From Chrysaora quinquecirrha (taxonomy: Eukaryota; Cnidaria; Scyphozoa; Semaeostomeae; Pelagiidae): a stretch of 64,000 bases of DNA. The position numbers and the translations under genes are program-made. Location of the stretch: the NCBI GenBank assembly GCA_014526335.1, contig JACTAT010000054.1, positions 610,525 through 674,524 on the forward strand, given 5' to 3'. The notes under the pieces were generated by a model that had not been told where the DNA came from, searched no databases, and was given only the letters and a program-made list of their open reading frames with translations. Shown here piece after piece: positions 57,001-64,000 of the stretch. Each line of letters opens with the position of its first letter. The first letter of the stretch is position 1.

Positions 57001-60000
57001 CCTTTTGGTTGTAATGTGCATAGATTTCTGAAACTCCTAAATGGAACAAAGATCTTGCTTTGCGAATTTTTTAGAACAATCCTTGCTGTAATTTTCTGTA
57101 TAGTTTGTGTTGTCGTCAACCAAGTTTTGTCCTATGGCAGGATCATGTTTAAGGCTAGGTTGTTGTTTGGACCTGCAGGGTGGTTGTTCTCTTTGCCGAA
57201 AATTGTTCTGACGGAAATTATATCCCACCTCGCAGTGAAAATATGTTTTTGGTTTGTATCTTCAATCATGGAGTGGGTGGCCAAGCTTCTCTATCAGTTC
57301 TCGTTAAACAGCTGAAGTTAAGCTTGATCGTGTGAGGTCAGCATCTGGATGGGTGACTTTCTAGTTGGATGACTTAACAACTCACTCTGCCGTCCTTTGG
57401 AAGGGACGTTTAACTAGGGGTCCCATGACTGGTGCAGAATGCAAAGTAGGCGTGAATTAGCTGAAAAAGCTAGAAATAACAGCCTACTCAAAAAATCATA
57501 AGTTTTCTTGATTTCACAGATATGCAGTGGCAATCACAAAAGTATTGGGTAAGAATATGGATGCTGTGGTAGTAGATAACGAGCAGACAGGAAGAGACTG
57601 TATTCAGTATAACAAAGAACAGGTAATAATTTTGATATTTTTTCCAGAGATATTTTGCTCGAAAGATTTTAGGTACTTCCTCGAGTATAAACGAACATGG
57701 AATGAGCAATATAAAAAGCTCAAAGGTAAAACCAAAGTGGGCCCTTCTCCCTACAGAAATTTAGAAATAGAATTGCGATAACAGCGGAAGCATTTTCGGG
57801 CATACTTAAATGGTGTTTTCGTCTGACACTCCTCAGAGTACGAACGTCAGAAACAGACTGAAACAATGAACTAAGGTGGAATTTATACCCAGATGCTTCT
57901 CGAAATGCATCAATCGGAAAGAGAAGCTGAAGCAGAAGCTCGAAAGAGACTTCATTTTACCAGTTACCAGGAAACATTCCTCGAATTGGTCTATGGACGA
58001 GGCAAGCAAGAATTTTGCCGCGAAAATTTTCAGATTCCCATATTCCGTGTTTCATGAAAATCATGGATTCTGTTTTTTGGATCTTTCTGTTTTCAATGTT
58101 TTGAAGGCAAGGAAGAACACGCCCTATGATATTGTACCTTTGAAACTGATACTTTAGTAAAACGTGGGTTTTGACGAATTAACAATAATTGCTAAGCTAA
58201 AACTAACTATACAAGAACAATTTGAAACGATCTCACCCAAAACTTTGGTAGGCTTTACTTGCGTGCCGCAGTAGGATATCAGCTAGAGAGAAACTCGAAT
58301 CTGTGCTTTTTGTGTTTTCTACGTATCAACCAACTGAATCTGAATTCTGAATCTTGAAATTACTACTTACTAAAATCTACCTAATGAAATGATAGGCTAC
58401 AACGGTAAGAAAAACTAGCTATATAAGGTATGAATAACGGAAGCTATGCTACATGTGACAAATAAAGTAATACTTGCGATGATGCGGGAATTACCTACGT
58501 GGGCAGCATGCAATAATGTAATGTGGGGATGCCTATGCTAGTGCATACTAAATATGAGAATATATCCAAACTACTACAATACCTTTGATATTGTTTCTTT
58601 AGCATGGTGAACCGATGACATTTCTACCTCTGGATACCATTCAAGCCAAGCCTATTAATGAACAACTCAGACAAATTGGTGATACAGCCAAGCTTGTGAT
58701 TGATGTCATTCATTTTAAACCATCCCAAATCAAGGTATAAGCATCAGACAAATAGTAATCTTTTGGGCTTTTTCACTAGTGTTATACCACACCAACAGGG
58801 ATGACAAATAAGGTTTGAATGTAGGGAGGTCTGCGGATAAGGATTCACTTGGATCGGGACTTTTTTTGTAATACCGCCGATCCAAGGCCCCCTGAAAAGC
58901 AATCCGTCAGGACTGATGGTGCTACCGTGGATAAAGAAATTTAGATTAGATAAGATTAGAACGAATTACCTACAATCCCGGTCAAGATGTAGATCGTGTG
59001 ATACAACTTTAGGGTGGCGCCCCCCTCCCTCCTATCAATGTTGGGTTTTTTCGGCAAAATTGCCGTATCAGGAACTTAGCTTGTTATGCGAAGTTGGTGG
59101 CTTCTTTATGGAGTTCGTTTAGAATGCGACAAAAATTGGCAGATGGATAACGCGGCGCCAGAAAACGGGTAAAGAAAGACGGCATGAGAGAAACGTGATA
59201 TTCTCAATAACGTGGCCTTGTCTATATTGTCATGTATGGGAGAGAAAGTTCCGCCAAAATCAACAACATTGGGTGGGGGAAGGAGGCCAGTATGTGTGCA
59301 TGCCTCTTGTCGCAATAATTTTGGCCATGATTGTAGCTGTTGTGTTAGTATGTAAGTGTGCAAGTATAAAAAATGTAGGCCTAACTTGTGTATTACCCTA
59401 AAGTTGTGAAGGACTGTTTCTTTTCTGAATGCTTAACTTTTACTGATGTATTCACCATGTGTTGTCTATTTTTAGAAAGCTCTGCTGTATGCCTGTGGCA
59501 ATGCTTTGGTATGTGATACAATGGAAGAGGCAAGAAGACTTGCATTTGGTGAAAGAGAAAGAAGGAAAACTGTTTCACTTGACGGTACTATGTTTGAGAA
59601 ATCAGGTGTCATGTCTGGAGGTGCAAGGTAATGATTCTGCTTTTCGGGGATTTGTTGCTATTGCCTGACTTTTGATACGTATAGCTATTTTTCTACCTTG
59701 CAGAGACCTTATTCTAGGCCCCCAAATTTAAAAGACCTGATGTGTAGCCCGATGGCAATTTTTCACACTTCTTCCAGCCAGAATTTAGTTTCCTGAGGGC
59801 GTGACAACAGATCGAACATTTTTTATCAAGTATTTGAAATTTGCCTGGCAAGCTAAATGTTTGACCGTTTGGCCATGTCACAAAACATTGCTCGTCGATT
59901 TTTTTTTGCTTGACATAAGCATGAAGTGTTATTAGTGTTTTCCAAAAACATTGCACATCTTGGTTTGCCAATGACTTGAAAACAATCCTCACTGTAATTT

Positions 60001-63000
60001 TCTGCACAAAACTAATATATATTCTTTCACTCAGTGATATTCGAGCCAAGGCAAAACGTTGGGACCAGAAGCACGTGGATACACTGAAACGCAGGCGAGA
60101 TCATCACATGAATGAACTAAAGGAGTTTCAAAAAGATAAGAGAAGAGAAGCGGATTTGTCAACGATGAAATCGCAGATTGACGGCCTTGAAAACAGGCTC
60201 AAGTATGCCAGGCAAGACAGGGAAGCAACGGTAAGTCTACATTGAATTGTTTCGGGGTGTATCTGCGTTTCTAAGGGCAGCGTAGTGATGGTTAACTCTT
60301 GAGCCACTTGTGCTTAAGGTCTGCGGCTCAGATCCAGGCTAAGGTGAACAAATTACAAGGTGCATAAACCTTGCTCTCTGTGACTCAGATGCTCACGTAA
60401 AATTAAGGGCCCGTCTCAAAATTACTTTGGATGTTAATAAACGACTGAGTACATAAAATTGGCAATCAAAATGGGTACTGAGTACATAAAAAGGGCATCA
60501 TCAGCATCATTACCATAATCATAATCATCATCATCTTATCATCATCATCACCATCATCATCATTATCATCATCACCATCCTCATCATCATCATTATCATC
60601 ATCATCATCATGAATTTTCTATTGATTTCTAGGAAGATCAAGCTTTAAGGCAATGCAACCAAGAAATCGAAGTTATAACGGCAAATATCGAGGAACTCGA
60701 GGTTAGTATCTTTTTGATTCAGTATATAACTAAAGGGCATAATTTCATAATAGACCTTTTCAAAGAGGCCCGAGTCGGCGCGACATTTTTCTGTAAAATG
60801 GTAGACATGTTGAGCAAGGGAATCCTCTCCACGTTGAAAGAACAGAATTGCAGTCGTTTCATGCAGCAAAGTTTGGGAAATAAAGTGAAAGAAAGGATTC
60901 TAGTCTCAGTTTATCTGCACTAGGAGGCTTATATCAAGTCTTTTTGTGAGTTACTTGCATCTTGTTTCATGAGTTTCTACAGATATTTATAACATTAAAT
61001 GTCACAGATTTCTTTCCTCTCTTAGTCTTCCATTATTCATGAATCAGAAGTACAATCTGCTTCCCTACCTCTCGTAAAGCGGCTGCAATCAAGTTCGTTG
61101 CTTGTGGAGAGAATTCCCTTGCTCAATATATTTTCCAGAAAAATGTCGCGTCGAGCCAAACTTCTTTGAAAAGATCTATTGCAAGAAACAGCAGAAACAC
61201 TTTGGACATATTCAAAAGCTTTTTTCGTCTGACACTCCTCAGAGTATAAAAATCAGAAACAGACCTAAACAATTAAAGAGGCATGAATTTATTCCAATAT
61301 GTGTATCGAAATGCAGCAATCAGAAAATAGCGCTGAGTTGGCATTTTGGTTTAAACATCAATCAGCATGCGGGTTACAGCGGGAAGACCAATATGAATAA
61401 TTGAAGAGCCCGAGTGAGATAACAAAACTTTTCTCACTACACCGAACTGGGCGGTTTTGATGTGGACAGATTCGAAAACTCCTAAATGGAACGAGATCTT
61501 GCTTTGTCAATGATTTTAAAACACTCCTCGCTTCTTGATTGATAAATGGGGTTGTTAGAACTGAGTGAATACATTTTTGAACAGGTATGGATTTCCAGTT
61601 CTTATCCTCATCAATCACTGAAAAGTTACCCCAATCCATCTGGTGTTTTTCCGTCCAACAATGATTGGCAAGATCACTTTTATCAATTCGACCATGGGTC
61701 ACATTTGATTTATGTTGTCACATTTGGTGGGATCACATTGTAATTATGACAAGGGCATATCTTGTTTGGGCAACAATATATATTCAAAAATAACAAGAAA
61801 AAGACAACTACTGTACAGCACTTCTATTTTTCAGCCTGAATTCGACAAATACCGATCGTCAATTAAAAGTAGAGAAAAAGACATAAGGCGACTTGAGGAA
61901 AAGGTCAATGCCGTTCAAGATGAGGTAAACAGTGAATTTTCTATGGTTTCTTGCCCTCTTTAATAGAGGGTACATGCTTGTTTATGTCGTCCGTAGCTTA
62001 GAAATACGACTCTGGTGTATTTTTCGGTTTAATGCGGTCCTTGGACACTTTAAGGCTGGGAATGGCTGGCTGTTGGTTTACTCTTGCAAAATAAAAGCGA
62101 AAATTTGTACATTCTATATGTGGACCAGCAGCTACACTATAAACGGCCATAGGCGGCTATGAACAGCTCAGAGCATTAAACAGCCTTAAGGCTAACTTCG
62201 CTTCACTCTAGCAGTACCCATATATTTACCTTATCTTGCTCCCCTCCTTCCTCCGAACAGAACTCTTAAACCCCGGCAAAACGATCGAAATTTGCTGAGC
62301 AAAATTTGTGGTGTGCCTTAAAGGCATGTTACACCGTTAGGCCAATTCACAAAACAATACTCGACAAGCAAAACCAAGCTAAATCTGTAGCGCAACGTTT
62401 TTAAAATAGTTCAAAAACACTTGCTCGATGCAAGCAAAAGTCTTTGACAAGCAATGTTTCCGGCATGACCAAACGGTCAAACATTTTGCTTGACAAGCTT
62501 ATTAATTTCAAATGCTTGGAAAACATTGTTGGATCGTTTAGCCACGTTAACAGCTAGTTTCAGTGTTTTTCTCTTATTCGTAACTGTTTGGTTTTTCCAT
62601 TTTAATCTCTCTCTTCAGGTTTTCGAAGATTTCTGTCAAAGTATTGGTGTCGACAATATCAGGTCGGTACTAAGCCATTTACAACTCTTGAACCTTCAAA
62701 GGCTATGGCCAAACAAACAAACATTGTTTCTCAAACATGTGAGATTGTCTTGTAAAAGAAAATGTTTGACCGTTCGGCCACATCACAAAACAATTCTCGT
62801 TAGACATTTTTACTTGTGACAAGTAGAGAATGTTTGTGAAGCGTTCCAAAAACATTGCTATCAAATTCTACTCTATCAACCAATGTTTTGTGACGTGGCG
62901 AAACGGTCAAACATTTCTTGTAAAGAAAATCTCAGATGGTGATCAAACAATGTTTGACCTTTAGCTTTCTTTAAAGCGTGTTTAACCAAAGATTCTTAAA

Positions 63001-63180
63001 ATTCTAATTTATAGCTAAGAAATAACGTAATAACATAATCTCCTTTAAGCTGTCTATATGGATTTTAACATAGCATTTTGCTTCTTTAGGCAATACGAAG
63101 AGAAACAACTAAAAGACGTCCAAGAGAAGGAGGGAAAACGTCTTGAATTTAGAAAGGAGCAATCACGCTTAAAAAATCAG
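44484..63180 (+). CDS. SMC1A: SMC1 (SMC1A-type) cohesin ATPase, exons 1-24; 3' part outside window, exon 25 absent
   Basis: Cohesin ring ATPase; N-terminal head, first coil, hinge and start of second coil are encoded here (about 822 codons). Exons: 1 44484-44592; 2 44798-44874; 3 46038-46154 (start uncertain by one base); 4 46851-46971; 5 47964-48031; 6 48291-48381; 7 49338-49415; 8 50419-50526; 9 50844-50948; 10 51881-51966; 11 52778-52826; 12 53194-53304; 13 54144-54215; 14 54994-55136; 15 55681-55743; 16 56297-56488; 17 57520-57622; 18 58603-58734; 19 59476-59627; 20 60035-60230; 21 60633-60701; 22 61835-61924; 23 62619-62662; 24 63090-63180. All borders are GT-AG and the frame is continuous. 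I chose ATG 44484 because [19 protein letters not shown] aligns with the conserved N-terminus. Exon 25, seen at 23116-23232 in the other copy, is not found before 64000. Confidence 0.96.
45230..45690. mobile_element. Dispersed repeat in intron 2
   Basis: 'ttaatcccggggggttactt' at the left, repeated 'gacccatttgcatg' words, and 'gacccatgtgaagaga' then 'aacccatccatatgagcggc' at the right suggest a palindromic element. Non-coding. Confidence 0.5.
47045..47652. mobile_element. 'aaaggtcta' palindromic MITE, complete plus-arm copy
   Basis: Left 'ggtctaggaacatcttgagt' faces right 'actcaagattcagccatctt' and 'cctctttgaaaaggtctgtt'. The centre carries 'gcccc..ggggcg' arms around cagaagaagcaaagcttatc. 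It lies in intron 4 and is shared with the gap-truncated copy at 42205-42718. Confidence 0.75.
48291..55743 (+). CDS. SMC1A: Plus SMC1 copy: first coiled coil, exons 6-15
   Basis: Exon 6 gives [20 protein letters not shown], corresponding to the human SRSGELAQEYDKRKKEM region. Exon 7 gives [18 protein letters not shown] and exon 12 [19 protein letters not shown]. The composition is Lys/Glu/Gln-rich with heptad spacing, as in SMC coils. All introns except 8, 9 and 10 are close in length to those of the other copy. Confidence 0.95.
48838..48975. repeat. Large hairpin, mirror of 40821-40944
   Basis: Outer arms 'ttattgaacgatt' / 'ccttcaataa' and inner stem gtacagacc / ggtctgtac. Several substitutions relative to the other arm weaken the outer stem. 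Confidence 0.7.
51012..51453. mobile_element. TIR element (accgtaaatc.tcgaata), plus arm only
   Basis: The left end accgtaaatcgtcgaataag is mirrored by ttattcgaggatttacggta. 'ataagccc' words recur inside. It lies in intron 9. The other copy lacks it and has a different MITE nearby. Confidence 0.75.
52110..52695. mobile_element. Two adjacent 'ccaaacg' MITEs (plus arm)
   Basis: Mirror of 35405-36000. 'tgaccaaacggtcaagcatt' and 'ggccctggccaaatgatgaa' mark the two members. They are diverged but collinear with the minus-arm pair. Confidence 0.65.
53375..53820. mobile_element. 'ccaaacg' palindromic MITE (plus arm)
   Basis: Mirror of 34286-34735, ending 'aatgtttgatcgtttggcca' then gggcc. Internal 'cattttttgcttgacgcaag' is close to the hairpin in the 150-bp array unit. 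Confidence 0.75.
54712..54893 (+). mobile_element. tRNA-derived SINE (family B), plus arm
   Basis: A-box-like TGGCGTCGAGG, perfect B box GGTTCGAGCCC, and the same body as 17846-18026. Shared with the minus arm at 33261-33438. Confidence 0.75.
55375..55655. repeat. Tetranucleotide repeat (gatt/ggtt)n
   Basis: 'gattgattgattggtagatt' repeats over about 280 bp in intron 14, close to the exon 15 acceptor. Mirror of 32515-32790. Confidence 0.95.
56297..59627 (+). CDS. SMC1A: Plus SMC1 copy: hinge exons 16-19, complete
   Basis: Contains [81 protein letters not shown] and SGVMSGGAR. The last includes the Gly-rich turn typical of SMC hinges, where SMC1 and SMC3 dimerise. Exon 18 (58603-58734, 132 bp, phase 0-0) is the exon missing from the minus copy. 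Confidence 0.95.
56610..56700. repeat. Intact nested hairpin element
   Basis: Outer arms agggcaacgttt / acgttgccct, inner arms atccgtctgccatcat / tgatgacgggagacggat around gggcc. The mirror in the other arm (31465-31552) has lost one inner half. Confidence 0.75.
57295..57490. repeat. Interspersed repeat, mirror of 30560-30775
   Basis: Contains 'gatgggtgactttctagttg' and 'gatgacttaacaactcac', the reverse complement of the words in 3600-3835 and 30560-30775. Confidence 0.6.
59800..59975. mobile_element. 'ccaaacg' MITE remnant in intron 19
   Basis: 'gctaaatgtttgaccgtttg' with neighbouring 'cttgacataagcatg'. Mirror of 29000-29262 and shorter. Confidence 0.55.
60035..63180 (+). CDS. SMC1A: Plus SMC1 copy: start of second coiled coil, exons 20-24
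   Basis: Exon 20 gives [20 protein letters not shown]. Exon 21 gives [15 protein letters not shown] and exon 22 [20 protein letters not shown]. Exon 23 gives [14 protein letters not shown], matching the EFCREIGVRNI landmark, and exon 24 [20 protein letters not shown]. Exon 24 ends in phase 0 at gtttgg. Confidence 0.95.
60480..60612. repeat. CAT microsatellite in intron 20
   Basis: 'atcatcatcaccatcatcat' over about 130 bp, just before the exon 21 acceptor. It corresponds to the start of the much longer microsatellite region at 27090-28110. Confidence 0.9.
60740..61180. mobile_element. 'aaaggtcta' palindromic MITE, plus arm only
   Basis: Left 'aatagaccttttcaaagagg' and 'gtcggcgcgacatttttctg' are mirrored by 'cagaaaaatgtcgcgtcgag' and 'cttctttgaaaagatctatt'. 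Intron 21 is 1,133 bp here and 665 bp in the minus arm, which lacks it. Confidence 0.8.
61190..61500. mobile_element. Family D repeat copy (plus arm)
   Basis: 'ttttcgtctgacactcctca' followed by 'gcatgcgggttacagcggga' and 'ttttgatgtggacagattcg'. Mirror of 26205-26545. Confidence 0.65.
62295..62555. mobile_element. 'ccaaacg' MITE in intron 22 (empty SINE site)
   Basis: 'gaccaaacggtcaaacattt' and neighbouring hairpins correspond to 24958-25118 plus 25380-25440 of the minus arm. There is no SINE between 'aacc' and 'aagctaaatctgtagc'. Confidence 0.65.
62695..62960. mobile_element. 'ccaaacg' MITE in intron 23 (uninterrupted)
   Basis: 'ggctatggccaaacaaacaa' to 'aacaatgtttgacctttagc'. Mirror of 24182-24800 but without the nested TACACT element. 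Confidence 0.65.
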
Positions 63181-63467
63181 GTTTGGTTTCACATTACGTA
63201 GTATAGATGCCACAGATGCCGCTTAGCTCTAGCAAGGAAAAAATTCCCTTTCATATTTCTAAGTTGTATTATAAGTAGTTGTTTTTAACCAATGATGTTC
63301 GTCAAACTGCCTTAGTTATGCCTAACAATAAAAGGTGCGATCTACTCCTAGCCTATGACAAACGAACTGTTTACGGTCGTGAAATTCACCTCTGCACACA
63401 TTCTATGTAAAGCTTCTAATGCCTTTTTCTTTTTTTCATCGTACTGAGGAGTCCTCATTCTTTAAGC

Positions 63468-63725
63468 CTGGCTAAACTAGGAGACATGTCGCAGACGACA
63501 TTGTCACACATGCCACGCCCCCTCGATGTCTCCGATTTAGCCATCTCGGCAACTTTGTAGCGAGCGACACGCAAATGCTTCATGGAGACAACAGAAACAT
63601 TTCTTGTCTCGGTAACATGCAAATGGCTCGGGGGGCTATTGCTGACTTGTCACTAGCATGTTTAGCCACCCTGGGAGACACGCCGAATGCAATGTCGCGC
63701 GGGATATGTCTCCTAGCTTTAGGAG
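63468..63725. mobile_element. TIR element ending ggctaaactaggagacat (plus-arm copy)
   Basis: Left 'ggctaaactaggagacatgt' is mirrored by 'gatatgtctcctagcttt'. Same site and family as 23394-23653. Confidence 0.75.
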
Positions 63726-64000
63726 TGAACTGCCCCTCGCCCAGGCTGAGATATTTGAAGCTGGGGCCTTTTTCTTGTGTAGCAATGACCTTTTTCCATG
63801 ATTCTAAGGCTAAAATTGAACTGACTTTCTTTTATGCGGACGTAAAAGCTCTATTTAGCATCGGGGGACATTTTACCCGTAACGTATTTCATTTTGGAAC
63901 ATATTAGAGAGAGGGGCTTAATATAGAGTGGGGATTAATAGATTATTTAGCATATTTTGCTCTTTATTTGTCAAGACGAATGCTACAGACATTTAAAACT
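63726..64000. other. Intron region spanning the lost exon 25
   Basis: Sequence matches the minus-arm intron up to 'tttatgcggac' (about 63840). It then jumps to 'acattttacccgtaac' (minus-arm about 22976-22991) and then to 'catattttgctctttatttg' (about 22697-22716). The minus-arm block holding exon 25 is skipped. Confidence 0.75.

Noticed and set aside
57959..58157. Frame at the end of 57876-58157 that looks like a short protein
   Set aside because: It starts inside a family D repeat in SMC1 intron 17 and has no known domain.

Overview
This is eukaryotic, AT-rich, intron- and repeat-dense DNA, most likely from an anthozoan cnidarian (a stony coral or sea anemone). The evidence is compact single-exon rhodopsin-like receptors of cnidarian style, a conserved animal cohesin gene with many small exons, and a dense mix of tRNA-headed SINEs and short palindromic DNA elements. 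The species cannot be named from sequence alone. No bacterial features, CRISPR arrays or viral genes were seen.

The dominant content is SMC1 (SMC1A-type cohesin ATPase), present twice in inverted orientation around a run of exactly 500 N (42719-43218). The plus-strand copy starts at 44484 and runs off the right end after exon 24. The minus-strand copy runs from exon 5 (41842) down to the Walker B exon (8226). Nineteen exons are present in both copies, all with identical lengths, while the introns differ by many transposon-sized indels. This looks like two haplotypes, or two recent duplicates, placed head to head across a scaffold gap. The minus copy lacks exons 1-4, exon 18, one exon near the C-terminal head (called exon 32 here) and the last exons. 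The plus copy lacks exon 25. Exons 18 and 25 are both phase 0-0, so each loss alone keeps the reading frame.

Layout. 1-671: 3' part of a rhodopsin-like GPCR. 672-8225: repeats (two TIR elements, two tRNA-derived SINEs) and a broken HTH transposase-like gene followed by a GAT microsatellite. 8226-13409: C-terminal head exons of the minus SMC1 copy, with a complete GPCR nested on the opposite strand in one intron. 13410-16491: a large intron with a decayed RecQ-type helicase and a TIR element, where one SMC1 exon should be. 16492-28655: coiled-coil exons, with an 86-bp GC-rich tandem array and a 150-bp tandem array in the introns. 29426-41842: hinge and first coiled coil. 42205-43218: a palindromic element cut by the gap. 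43219-44483: upstream region of the plus copy. 44484-63180: plus-copy exons 1-24. 63181-64000: an intron spanning the place where exon 25 should be.

The SMC1 copies encode the head, coil and hinge of the cohesin ring. The two GPCRs are paralogues and unrelated to cohesin. The rest is mobile or tandem repeat DNA. I found no new multi-gene system. The most informative signals are the inverted gene pair with reciprocal exon losses, the insertion polymorphisms between its arms, and the two tandem arrays.
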